A stretch of DNA of 64,000 nt, taken from Nematopogon swammerdamellus. Lineage: Eukaryota > Arthropoda > Insecta > Lepidoptera > Adelidae. The first letter of the stretch is position 1, and the number at the start of each line of letters is the position of its first letter. The stretch spans positions 21,933,596 to 21,997,595 of the forward strand of contig OX336343.1 of NCBI GenBank assembly GCA_946902875.1, given 5' to 3'. Below the pieces are notes generated by a model. It saw only the letters and a program-made list of their open reading frames with translations, ran no database searches and was not told the DNA's origin. Shown here piece by piece: positions 10,482-19,464 of this stretch. The translations under genes were made by a program, and so were the position numbers.

Positions 10482-11004
10482 GTACCGCACCGGGTTTAAT
10501 CCGCCCGGGTGGGCAGGTTAAATCTTACCACCTAATAGGAGAGAAGGGACCCACAATTTTACGTGGAATCCGAATCACGGTCACGGCCGGTACTTTAAAA
10601 GAATAGCCCCACTCCATCTCTCCCCATGTAGGTCGTAAAAGGCGACTATGGGAATGACTCCCTTATATTACTAGGTGGTAGGGTTTAACCCGCCCGGGCT
10701 GATACCACCGCACTGAATGTAAGGTCGGTCGAAACGGCTATGCAAATAGTTTGTGTTTTCCGTCCAGTTCAGTGTAACCGGCACGACCGAAGGCAAGCAC
10801 TGACGTGGCACCAAGTTCACCCGGCGCGGCGTTGTGGGCTGACATCACGGATGTTGTAGGTGATGTAGCCAACCGTGTCAGTTTCTATAAAAAAAATCCT
10901 CCAACGGTCGAACGGTCACCCATACAAGCTCTGACCGCACCCAGGTGTGTATAAGATCACGACCGACAGTCCACTAATCGCACCACTGAGCTTGCGAAGC
11001 TAAC
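10482..11004 (-). mobile_element. SINE A, split by a SINE A' insertion
   Basis: Antisense body (10482-10587, ending AATCCGAATCACGGTCACGG) continues at 10892 with CCTCCAACGGTCGAACGGTC and the antisense 5S-like/tRNA-like head, ending near GCTTGCGAAGCTAACATG. The intact order on both sides of 10588-10891 shows that the A' copy landed in a pre-existing A copy. Confidence 0.8.
10588..10891 (+). mobile_element. SINE A' inserted in SINE A
   Basis: Starts CCGGTACTTTAAAAGAATAG, carries CGTAAAAGGCGACTATGGGA, then the SINE A body and the A-rich tail at 10880-10891. Its orientation is opposite to the host SINE. Confidence 0.85.
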
Positions 11005-11419
11005 ATGCACGGGGAGAAATGCAGTTGACCTACTACTTTCAAGTACCTACCAGGTCAGACACGGTAATATTAAACATTAAATTTCACTTTTATTATTACA
11101 TCCTAATAATAAAAGTCAGAACTTCACTATCGTCGAATTGTTCGCGGTCCGTCCCAGACTCGAATCTTAATAATTTTACCTCGAAAAACGCGATCATTAA
11201 CATAACTCGGTCGTCGATAACCTCGCCCGGTTAGTGGACGCTGGCTGCGTTAAAAAAATATACCGTTTTATGTCCGAAACTGTAGCAGTCACAGTTAGGC
11301 CGGGTACACACGGCAGCGGAGAGCCGGAGAGACAGAACTCGAGTTTCTCGCAGCCTGCGTCCAAGCAGAAAGAAAACTAGACAAATATTATTGGGGTTGG
11401 CTTAGTATCTATATATCTG
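11005..11419. other. No gene recognised
   Basis: AT-rich, with a 71-residue open frame at 11019-11234 lacking any motif. Confidence 0.4.
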
Positions 11420-11802
11420 TCAGCCTCGGTAGCTCAGTGGTGCGGTCAGTCGAATGTTGTTAAGCAACGCTGAGCGCGGTCAGTACTTGGATGGGTGACC
11501 GCTCAACCGTTGGAGGCTGACCGTAGTTCGGATTCCACGTTAAACTGTAGGCCCCTTCCCTTCTTACCTTACTAGGTGGTAGGGTTTATCCCGGCCGGGT
11601 TGATACCACCGCACTGAGCGAAACGTCGGTCGAAACGGCTATGTAAATAGTTCATGTTTTCCGCCCAGTTCAGCGTAGCCGACATGACATGAAGGGAAGC
11701 ACTGACATGGCACCAAGTTCACCCGGTGTTATGGGCTGACATCACAGATGTTGTAGGAGATGAAGCCAACCGTGTCAGCTTCAATAAAAAAAAATAAAAA
11801 AA
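11420..11802 (+). mobile_element. SINE A, full length (family type copy)
   Basis: Head, in order: CAGCCTCGGTAGCTCAGTGG (tRNA-like A box); GTTAAGCAACGCTGAGCGCG and GTCAGTACTTGGATGGGTGA (closely matching the internal control region of insect 5S rRNA: box A, intermediate element and box C); then GTTCGGATTCCACG, resembling a tRNA B box. The body contains GGTAGGGTTTATCCCG. The tail has GGGCTGACATCACAGATG and an A-rich end. Length about 380 bp. No coding potential. Resemblance to 5S is from memory of the conserved RNA. Transcription by RNA polymerase III is inferred. Confidence 0.9.
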
Positions 11803-11938
11803 TCCGATTATTTTTATTTATATTCAGATCTATTTTTTTATAGTTAATTAGTTATTTTTAGTTCTAAATTAAATTATTTTTATGTATTTTATTTCAAATA
11901 AAGTATTACATTGTAAACAGTTAAATAATTAAAATAGA

Positions 11939-12175
11939 AGCGGCGGCGGCGGTCGCTCGCGTCGCGTCTCTCGTCGCCGGCAGTGTAGCCTCGGTCCGGT
12001 GCGGTTGCCGCGCTGCTCGTGAGTATTTTGACTGCTCTCATTCGCTTCGATGCCCGTGACATCTGCTCGGAGTCGCTCTAGCTTGTCGGAAGAGAGCAAA
12101 AGAATAGAGAGGCTATCAAATCGAAGAGCAAGTTTAAAGTCGATTGTTCGAAGTTTAAAATTTAAAGTGTGCATC
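11939..12175. promoter_or_regulatory. GC-rich island, possible untranslated first exon
   Basis: An abrupt GC-rich block (CGGCGGCGGCGGTCGCTCGC) within very AT-rich surroundings. It contains a good splice-donor sequence (CTCGTGAGTATT) at about 12017. It lies 2.7 kb upstream of the exon at 14869 on the same strand, so it may be that gene's 5' exon. This is only a positional guess; no TATA box or initiator can be fixed by eye. Confidence 0.25.
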
Positions 12176-12446
12176 AAGGCTTTACATGCTAACGTAATCG
12201 AGCGATCAATTAAATATAATTAAAATTTGGAATAAGCTAAAAAATTTACTTCATACCTACTTTTCTACTCAAGATCTGCTCTCTGTAGTACTTTTATAAC
12301 AATATCCTTTTATATTAAATATGTTTAAGGCCCTGTCAACCCTTATTCACCCGTCGATCAAAAATTAAGTTTAGATTTTTTTATTCCAAATCTACGGATC
12401 GAAACAAAAAAGTAAAAAGCTACGGATTTCGATATATATTCAACAA
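12176..12446. other. No gene recognised
   Basis: AT-rich spacer between the GC island and SINE B. Confidence 0.4.
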
Positions 12447-12852
12447 GCGGCGGGTGGCCGAGTGGTTTGGGCATCGGCTTCTCATGCGGGAGGTCCGAGG
12501 TTCGAATCCGGTCGGCGTGTACCAATGAGTTTTTTCTGACGAAAAAATTTACGTGCATACCTACACCCGCTGCTTCACCGTTCGGAACCGGTGTAAAACT
12601 GTAGGTCCCTTCCCTTGCCCCTTACTAGGTGGTAGGCTCAAATTGTAGCCGACTGGGTTGGTACCACCGTACTGGATGTAAGATGGCCGCAAGCAACCTC
12701 GGTTGTGTTCTCCTCTAGTCTAGTATAGCCAGCAATTCAGGGAAGTCTCCGGTATGGCACCTACATTCTCGGAGGTGATATTGGCTGGTTAGAGCATGTG
12801 CTTTGGCCCCTCCGACTCAGCCAAACATACCGGATTACAAAAAAAAAAAAAA
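12447..12852 (+). mobile_element. SINE B, full length (family type copy)
   Basis: The head is a clear type-II tRNA derivative: GTGGCCGAGTGGTTTGGGCA (A box), an anticodon-arm-like CGGCTTCTCATGCGGGAG, and GAGGTTCGAATCC (B box), most like tRNA-Leu or tRNA-Ser. The body includes ACTAGGTGGTAGGCTC and TGTGTTCTCCTCTAG. The 3' end is CATACCGGATTAC plus A-run. It shares short body phrases with SINE A (CTTCCCTTG, GGTACCACCG), suggesting a distant common body. No coding capacity. Confidence 0.9.
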
Positions 12853-12889
12853 ACAAATAAAAGCCTTGATTTGGTGACGTGCCATACGT

Positions 12890-13107
12890 TTTTAAACGGT
12901 TTTATTTAGCTTGACTCCGTATATTTGTTTGTTACTATCTTTGTTTCAAATCTTGCGACAACTTTTTCAACTACTTCTACTGAACCGATTTTTATGAAAC
13001 TTTTTATAACTAAATTCAGAGGCATGTCCATGATATTTTTCTATCGAGCGAAGTTAATCAAATCGTGTTTTCAAAAAGCTAATCGATCTGCGCTGGTGGC
13101 GCTGATA
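12890..13107. other. Unnamed AT-rich repeat-like sequence
   Basis: Contains the phrase GAACCGATTTTTATGAAAC, typical of insect interspersed repeat ends. No gene was found. Confidence 0.4.
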
Positions 13108-13446
13108 GATGAATACATACATACATATCACACACGCTGAATCCCGACAATCGGGGTAAGCAGAGTAATCGGTGTTGTGCTGCAAGTGCTCTAGTAAATT
13201 ACAGCACAACACCGACCACCACGTTTCGCAAAGTATTCGAACAAGATTAAATCGATCAAGCAGCAAGTAAGGCACGAAGACCCACCTGCTGCATGACTCG
13301 GTGGAAGTACCGTGCCAAGGTGAGAGGTGGCGACCCCGTCGCCCTTTAGCACGATATCTTGTCCTTATCCCTTAGTCGCCTTTTACGACATGCACGGGGA
13401 GAGATGCAGTGGGGCTATTCTTTTTAAGTACCGGCACCACACGGTA
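13108..13446 (+). repeat. Repeat family E
   Basis: Starts with a CATACATACATA microsatellite, then CGACAATCGGGGTAAGCAGA and an internal inverted pair (GGTGTTGTGCTGCAAG and TTACAGCACAACACCGAC). It ends with antisense of the A' head (CCCTTAGTCGCCTTTTACGA ... AAGTACCGG). Relatives are at 28860, 37487 (opposite strand), 45860 and 58780. It looks like a LINE 3' region, but no coding part is attached here. Confidence 0.7.
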
Positions 13447-13559
13447 CGAAGATAAAGTTTTACATATATTAAAACCGAATCTCTCAGGTAAGTAATATTG
13501 GCGGTACACTTCTTGAAATTCGAGTCAGACGCAGTCTCACATCATCATCATCAATATTC

Positions 13560-13952
13560 ATATTATCAATTTACTAATAATAAATCTGTGTAGGGATGGA
13601 GTAAGTTGCTTTGTTTTATGAGATATTGCGTTTGTGAACTCTATGTATGATACTAAAACTAAATTGACGATTTTTAGAAATATTTTCTATGTATGTATGT
13701 ATGTCCCTCCATAACTCTTAAATCGATCGTCCGAATTCAATTAAACTTAATACAAGCACATTTAACTATACGGGACACAGAATAGGCTAAAAGGATAAAT
13801 TCATTTCGTGTTACGCTAAGATGTGGCTCTCATACAAACCTAATTGTTCCGCGCGCCGAAATAAAGGTACAGTTTAGCGGTCTTACTTACTTTCTTCTTT
13901 TTAAATACGAATTTCACGCGAGCGAAGCCGCGGGCAAAAGCTAGTACAAAAA
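13560..13952 (+). mobile_element. Helitron-like non-autonomous element (3' end)
   Basis: Ends TTCACGCGAGCGAAGCCGCG GGCAAAAGCTAG with a T following. A short GC-rich palindromic segment before a terminal CTAG is the pattern expected at a Helitron 3' end. A related terminus is at 17930-17972, and an inverted one at 28572-28616. The 5' limit is uncertain and no Rep/helicase gene is present. Confidence 0.4.
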
Positions 13953-14516
13953 TAAATTAAATGTCTATAGAAAACCTAAAACAGGCTTAGTAATTTTAAT
14001 ATCGCTTTGCCACTAGGGAAAATTTCTAGGAGAGTGAGATATATAGAAAACTCAAACAACCCACTAAAACAATTTAAACTTGGACTCCAAGACTCGAACT
14101 CGCCTTCAATTTCCAACTTTGGCACTTTTCCGCAGTGTTGGAAGCACACCGGGAAATTTCATTGGACAGGAGGAAATTGAAATTATTATGTGCATAGTAT
14201 TAAATAGTCACGTTTGGGCGAAATTGTGACATGTCACATAACTGACATTTCCATTCGAGAATATTTCTGTTCGTAATTCGAAGACATTTTAATAAGTTTC
14301 ACGGTTTTTATTTTATTAATTATGTTTGGCAATTGAATTACTTGTTTATATTTATTGTTACATAATACTTCAGATTAATTATTATATTGTTAATAATTAT
14401 TATTATATTTTTTTATATTAAATGTCATAATTTCGTGAATTTGTACGTATAAGTATGTAAAAAATCAAATTCTTTATTGAACTTTCATAATTCAATTAAA
14501 CTCAAATGTATATGTA
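13953..14516. other. No gene recognised
   Basis: AT-rich sequence without an open frame or repeat that I can name. Confidence 0.4.
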
Positions 14517-14567
14517 TATTGGGTTCCGTACCTCAAAGGAGGAAAAAACTAAACCCTTATACCCCTT

Positions 14568-14801
14568 ATAACCCTTCTTACCTTACTTGGTGGTAGGGTT
14601 CAACCCGCCCGGGTTGGTACCACCGCACTGAATGAAAGGGCGGTCGAAACGGCTATGTAAATAGTTTGTGTTTTACGTCCAGTTCAGTGTAGCCGGCACG
14701 ACCTAAGGGAGGCACTGACGTGGCACCAAGTTCACCCGATGTTATGGGCTGACATCACGGATGTTGTAGGTGATCTAGACAAACGTGTCAGTTTCCATAA
14801 A
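14568..14801 (+). mobile_element. SINE A or A', 5'-truncated
   Basis: Starts at TAACCCTTCTTACCTTAC and ends CAGTTTCCATAAAG. Its GTGTAGCCGGCACGACCTAAG variant matches the A' subfamily. It lies in the presumed intron just before the exon at 14869. Confidence 0.85.
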
Positions 14802-14868
14802 GTTTTTTTTTCTTTCAAAGAAATAGAAATAACACATTCAACTAATAAGCCACCTGTGAACGTTACAG

Positions 14869-15048
14869 AGAGCACGCTGTACCAACATGTCGCAGAACTG
14901 CAAGTCGCCGTACACGCGGGCGGCGCGTGACGCCAACAACAACACCCTGTACAGCAGCGGGGCGGCGGCGGCGGCGGGGGGCGGCGCGGCCGCCTGCGGG
15001 GGTAGGGGCTACACACCCCCGCCTGTCGCCACCAACAATACTTATCAG
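14869..15048 (+). CDS. Exon of an unrecognised host gene (upstream of 26264)
   Basis: A GC-rich coding-like block between a possible acceptor (CGTTACAG, 14861-14868) and a good donor (TATCAG|GTATAAAA, donor GT at 15049). In frame it reads RARCTNMSQNCKSPYTRAAR, then an Asn-rich stretch, TLYSSG, a low-complexity Ala/Gly run and RGYTPPPVATNNTYQ. It ends in phase 0. The exon at 26264 also starts in phase 0 and continues to a stop, so the two fit as the last coding exons of one gene with an 11.2-kb intron. An ATG at 14887 could be an alternative start. I do not recognise the protein. The upstream acceptor has a weak pyrimidine tract, so the left edge is uncertain. Confidence 0.5.
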
Positions 15049-15076
15049 GTATAAAATATACCTACCTTCCACATGT

Positions 15077-15290
15077 ATGTATGTATGTAAGTATATATTC
15101 TTTATTGAACACCAATTTATCAAAATTAGGTACAACAGGCGAGCTTAATGCCGCGAGGCATTCTATTCTAACTAACCTTTGGGATGTGGGAGAAGTACAT
15201 GCAGGCGAACAAGAATAGTTTGTGACAATGTGTTAGATTAAAGAAATATGTACGATAAACTACGTACGAATACTACATAGATACTTTAAT
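15077..15290 (-). mobile_element. LINE 3'-end repeat H
   Basis: Contains TATTCTTTATTGAACACC (antisense AATAAA) followed by GGCGAGCTTAATGCCGCGAG and TTTGGGATGTGGGAGAAG. Closely related copies are at 46605-46760 and 58912-59100. This looks like the 3' UTR of a LINE in reverse orientation. No coding part is seen. Confidence 0.6.
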
Positions 15291-15487
15291 AAGCATATAT
15301 ATGTATATAATAAACTTACATAATATATGTACATTAATCGGTGGTATCGTTGTGCAACACAATCAACTGAATGACAGGAGAGTAAGAGAAGGGGAGTAAA
15401 GATAACACTTATGTAATATAAATTGCATTTACTTCGGTAAGGAAAGGAGAAGTTTGTTTAAATTATAAGGTGTTATACCACTCAAAT

Positions 15488-15877
15488 AAGGTGTTTCGTT
15501 AGTCATGTCAAAAATTTCGGGAGGGTTACATACACACTCAAATAAACACTTTACGTAAAAAAAACATATGTTTATAGGAGCATTTTTTCTCCTTACAAAA
15601 AAATAAAATGAAATAAGTAGCTGTAAAAACCAATCATAGTGACCTTGTGACTTACTTACAACAAACAGCTGTTCTGCGTTTGAACATAGTACGGTCATTG
15701 ACCCCGTAAAATGCAAGTTACCTACTGTTACACACAGGTTAATGTTTAGGCAGCAAACATGTTTTGTTAAATTTCTCGAAAAGTAATGCTAAAAACACAT
15801 TTTTTTTTGCGTAGCGTGTTTATTTGAGTTTGTATGTAACCCTCCCGAAATTTTCGACATGACTAACGAAACACCTT
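15488..15877. repeat. Foldback element, 62-bp arms
   Basis: The left arm starts AAGGTGTTTCGTTAGTCATG. The right arm ends with its complement CATGACTAACGAAACACCTT and also pairs through ...CGGGAGGGTTACAT.... The arms are highly similar; a central loop of about 260 bp is AT-rich and non-coding. Confidence 0.85.
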
Positions 15878-15880
15878 ATA

Positions 15881-16359
15881 CAGGTGTTTCAAGATAGGGT
15901 TTTGTAACTTCAGGGTTCGAAAGGGGTCCATATTTGAAGTCAAAAAGCTCTGAAACTTTTCCCAAGATTCTGTCATTTTATAGTACTTTTTTGGTGAAAA
16001 TCGTTTCATTGAGATTTGTTGGACGGTTAACGTCCGCCTTTATTAAATAAAAATAAAATGACTTACTTACATGCTTAACTAGTAGAATTGAACTGCATGT
16101 AGGTAAATTGAAAACACTTAAATTTTAATGACATCAGAAGAAAAAGGGGACTGGACTAGGTCTTTGCACTTCCTAGACCTAGACAGCACTGTTGCCAAAT
16201 CTCCCCATACTCACTGTCCATCGAGTTTTTATTAAAATTTGCAATTTTTGAATGAAAAATAAAATATGTAATTTCGATTTGAGTGATACGGATTTTTTTC
16301 TTCTAATAATGAGTACTTTCTATTCCTGAAGTTTCTCAAACCTATCCTGAAACATCCTG
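15881..16359. mobile_element. MITE with TATA target duplication
   Basis: Terminal inverted repeats are CAGGTGTTTCAAGATAGGGT (left) and the complement of CCTATCCTGAAACATCCTG (right). TATA flanks both ends (15877-15880, 16360-16363). This can be read as a 4-bp TATA duplication, or as a TA duplication with termini starting TACAGG, the usual mariner/Tc1 form. It starts exactly where the foldback element ends. Similar termini occur at 19714-20163 and at the right end of 56121-56752. Confidence 0.8.
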
Positions 16360-16367
16360 TATAATAT

Positions 16368-16540
16368 TTTTAGGTTTCCGTATCCCGTACGGAAAATAAA
16401 ATAAATAAAAAATAGAAAAAGTTAAAAACTAAGGGGGGTTCCATACAAGAAACGTGTATTTTTTTGAATGTTTTTTTCTTTTTGTGGTGTGGAAACCTCT
16501 GTGCGCGATTCCAACTCGCACTTGGTATTTTTTATGCAAT
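16368..16540 (-). repeat. Interspersed repeat G, fragment
   Basis: TAGGTTTCCGTATCCCGTACGG through AAGGGGGGTTCCATACAAGA to GGAAACCTCTGTGCGCGA, antisense to the copy at 5474. Confidence 0.65.
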
Positions 16541-16544
16541 TTGG

Positions 16545-16600
16545 TATGGGTGTCTCAATCTGACGGGCCAAAGCACATGTTCCGACCAGCCAATACAATA
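16545..16600 (-). mobile_element. SINE B 3'-end fragment
   Basis: Antisense GGTATGGGTGTCTCAATC and GGGCCAAAGCACATGTTCCG only. Confidence 0.7.
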
Positions 16601-17077
16601 TTTATATTAATTCTATATAGATAATAAAATTAAAAATATACAAAATTAATATAAACACAAAAAACAAAAACGGTAACACCGCCGGCGCGGCGGCAGGAGA
16701 CAAGCCTCGAAGATTATTAATATCGCTATTATTATTATTGCAGCGATTTACTTATATAAAATTATGGAAACCTTTCAATTTCTGCTGCCTTGCTAATTTC
16801 TGCTGCCTACTTTGGTGACTTCATTTTTGTTAATGTTTCTTAATCCTGGCCTATTAAATATAATAATATATTTTTTATAATTTTTGTATTCCAAAATTTA
16901 CACATATTTTAAAAATACTTAAAAAAACAAAACGACTTAAAAAATGAATGAAATAAAAAAAACCCTAGAGTTGAAGGCGGTGCAAGCAAAAATTATGGAT
17001 GAAAGAAAACATGAGTTGATGATATCCTTTTGCGAATTTTATATAAGTAAATCGCTATTATAATAAGCGATATTATT
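16601..17077. other. AT-rich sequence, no gene recognised
   Basis: Long A/T runs and an ACACCGCCGGCGCGGCGG patch. No open frame of interest. Confidence 0.4.
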
Positions 17078-17208
17078 AGTCTGACCACGGATACCGAAAA
17101 TAAATATTTTATGATAGTGTCCGTGGTCCGATCGACTAGTCTGACCACGGACACCTTTTTGTGTCCGTGGTCAGATCAATCTAACTATCCAGTCTGACCA
17201 CGGATACT
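17078..17208. repeat. Cluster of CTGACCACGGACAC inverted units with a perfect hairpin
   Basis: Three copies of AGTCTGACCACGGA(T/C)AC in one orientation and two of GTGTCCGTGGTC in the other. The central pair (17140-17154 and 17161-17175) is a perfect 15-bp inverted repeat with a 6-base loop, able to form a strong hairpin. Confidence 0.9.
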
Positions 17209-17212
17209 GACC

Positions 17213-17390
17213 GAATATCACCTCCGAGAAGGTAGGTGCCATACTGGAGACTTCCCTTTCGATTGCTGGCTTTACAGGACTAGAGGAGAACACAACCGAG
17301 GTCGCTATGCGGCCATCTTACATTCAGTACGGTGGTGCCAACCCAGTCGGCTACAATTTGAGCCTACCACCTAGTAAGGGGCAAGGGAAG
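17213..17390 (-). mobile_element. SINE B, partial
   Basis: Antisense 3' body, CACCTCCGAGAAGGTAGGTG to AGTAAGGGGCAAGGGAAG. The tRNA head is missing. Confidence 0.85.
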
Positions 17391-17443
17391 ATATTAGACG
17401 GTGTCACATTATTGTAGTCTTCGAAAAGGGGGTTATCTTTCTC

Positions 17444-17623
17444 TGTACAATCACCGGTAGTAAATAGTGAACTTCGAGAAACTTTAGAAAGAGACAATCC
17501 GGTTGTAGAGCGTTGTCCCTGTCGCGCAGAGACGTGCGAGTTCGTGCGACAAAAGTGTCGCTCTACAACCGTATTGTCTCTTTCTAGAGCTCGGTATTCA
17601 TTATTTACTGCCTGTTACTGTAC
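17444..17623. repeat. Foldback element, near-complete palindrome
   Basis: The left half (GTACAATCACCGGTAGTAAA ... AGAGACAATCCGGTTGTAGA) is mirrored by the right half (TCTACAACCGTATTGTCTCT ... TTACTGTAC). The centre holds CCCTGTCGCGCAGAGACGTG. This is the longest copy of the family also at 7229 and 33636. Confidence 0.85.
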
Positions 17624-17786
17624 ACAGGGTGATTCTCTGTATAACTCTTGTTTTGCGACTTTTTATTTTGAGATTATTTTATTCACTTCCTTCGAAAGTA
17701 ATCGAAGACCTTTTAAATTTTAAGTTTAAAAAAGTTTGCATTTCGAATATTGGTCATATATTTTTTTTCTACGTATACCAAATGCG

Positions 17787-17900
17787 CGAAATGAAGGGAA
17801 GCACTGACACGGCACCTAGTTCACCCGGTGTTATGGGCTGACATCACGGATGTTATAAATAGGTGATGTAGCCACCTGTGTCAGTTTGCATAAAAAAAAC
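17787..17900 (+). mobile_element. SINE A tail fragment
   Basis: From GAAATGAAGGGAAGCACTGA to the A-run, with a small insertion (TATAAATAGG) in the tail. Confidence 0.85.
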
Positions 17901-17929
17901 CAGTATGGGCGGAATCTGGAATCTGCGCA

Positions 17930-17972
17930 AAAAGATTTCACGCGAGCGAAGCCCCGGGCAAAAGCTAGTACT
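17930..17972 (+). repeat. Helitron-like 3' terminus
   Basis: TTTCACGCGAGCGAAGCCCC GGGCAAAAGCTAG followed by T, matching the end of the element at 13952. Little else of the element is recognisable. Confidence 0.4.
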
Positions 17973-18379
17973 CAGAATATTTTCGTATTTTCGCCCCTGC
18001 AAAATGCATTAACCATATCGATCAACGGAGACAATATGAATGATTGGACAATGATTGGACATGACATGCATGACTCACTGCAATATTTCCAGTTAAATAC
18101 TCAACCATTCCGTCGGCGACCGAATTTAAATCGTGCCCGAAGGCCAGACATTTCCAAGAAAATGATATCACCTTGCCCTTTCTTTCACTCATTTTTTTTT
18201 CCACGAGGAAACTTTATTCAGTATATGTACACTGAATAAAGTCTCCTTTACAACACAAGATCTCACACACACATACACCCTCACACACACTTATACACGC
18301 TACACATGACGCACACGCAGTCTTATACATTTTATCTTATATTACATAATATGTTTAAAATTGTTTATTTATAAATTAT
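17973..18379. other. No gene recognised; CA-rich patch
   Basis: Opposing short frames at 17886-18239 and 18022-18204 lack motifs. A CACACACA-rich tract occupies 18256-18320. Confidence 0.4.
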
Positions 18380-18725
18380 GTCAGCTTCGGTATCTCAATG
18401 GTGCGCGGATACTTGGATGGGTGACCGCTCGACCGTTAGAGGCTAACCATGGTTCGGATTCCACGTTAAACTGTAAGTCCCTTCCCTTCTTACCTTACTA
18501 CGTGGTAGGGTTTATCCCGCCCGGATTGGTACCACCGCACTGAGCGAAACGTCGGTCGAAACGGCTATGTAAATAGTTCGTGTTTTCCGTCCAGTTCAGT
18601 GTAGTCGACATGAAATGAAGGGAAGCACTGACACGGCACCTAGTTCACCCGGTGTTATGGGCTATCACGGATGTTGTGGGTGATGTAGCCAACCGTATGA
18701 GTTTCCATAAAAAAATAAAAAAAAA
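18380..18725 (+). mobile_element. SINE A with internal head deletion
   Basis: The tRNA-like A box (TCGGTATCTCAATGG) joins directly to GGATACTTGGATGGGTGACC, removing about 45 bp of the 5S-like segment. Body and tail are intact. Confidence 0.9.
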
Positions 18726-18845
18726 CTCTAGCCGTTCCTGCGAAAAAGACCAACAAGGCAGACAGGAAGAAAGACAGACAGACGGACATAGTGATCCTAT
18801 AAGGGTTTCGCTTTTCATTCTGAGGTAAGGAAGGGTTCATTCTAA
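18726..18845 (+). repeat. Interspersed repeat G-like fragment
   Basis: AGGAAGAAAGACAGACAGAC and GTGATCCTATAAGGGTTTCG, the common 'ggttccg' repeat in degraded form. Confidence 0.5.
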
Positions 18846-18889
18846 AAACAGCAAAGAAAGTTGTGGAACGCTAATTTATTTCCTTTATC

Positions 18890-19052
18890 TATTTCCTCCC
18901 AAGTACAGCCTGGGATTTTTCAAAAGGGGCGTGAAAAGGTTCCTTTCAGGCCGGCATGGCATTCGAAATACCCATGCATCACATAATGTCCACGGGCATC
19001 GTTAGACACCCACATATAGGAGGAACTCGTCGCGCTATCCTTAAAAAAAAGA
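18890..19052 (+). mobile_element. LINE F 3'-UTR
   Basis: CCAAGTACAGCCTGGGATTT, GGCGTGAAAAGGTTCC and TGTCCACGGGCATCGTTAGA, ending CTATCCTTAAAAAAAA. Sense-strand copy of the tail at 59692. Confidence 0.75.
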
Positions 19053-19464
19053 TGGTTCCAAAAAGATTATTTCTCCAGTCAGTACCGCTATCATGCAATC
19101 AGATACAAACTGCAGGAGCTGCCTGTTCGGATAATGCGGTCACAGTCCAACTGAGTACACTATTCGATGCTCTTGTAGTTGCCTTAAGCGGGCTACTCAC
19201 GTCCCTGATATCTGAGACGATATGGGGCCATTGGTAGTTGGCATAAAATATTATGCTACTGCACACACTATTCTGCCGCTAGGCGAAATCATTCCGATTT
19301 TGGTACACACGAACCCCCACAATATACGAGTATAAGTATATGTCGTGGGTCTTTCCATCCCGATTTACAGCGCCGATTTGCCTACTCACGCGCCGATCTA
19401 TAAGTATGTCGTTAATCTGTAGGCTTGCTTCATTACCATAATATATTCAGTTAGCGTGTATACG
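19053..19464. other. No gene recognised
   Basis: A 93-residue open frame (18956-19237) runs from LINE F into unassigned sequence and is not coding-like. Confidence 0.4.

Noticed and set aside
11420..11520. Genuine 5S rRNA gene
   Set aside because: Only the internal control region matches; the first third and the 3' end of 5S rRNA are missing, and the match is embedded in a dispersed SINE.
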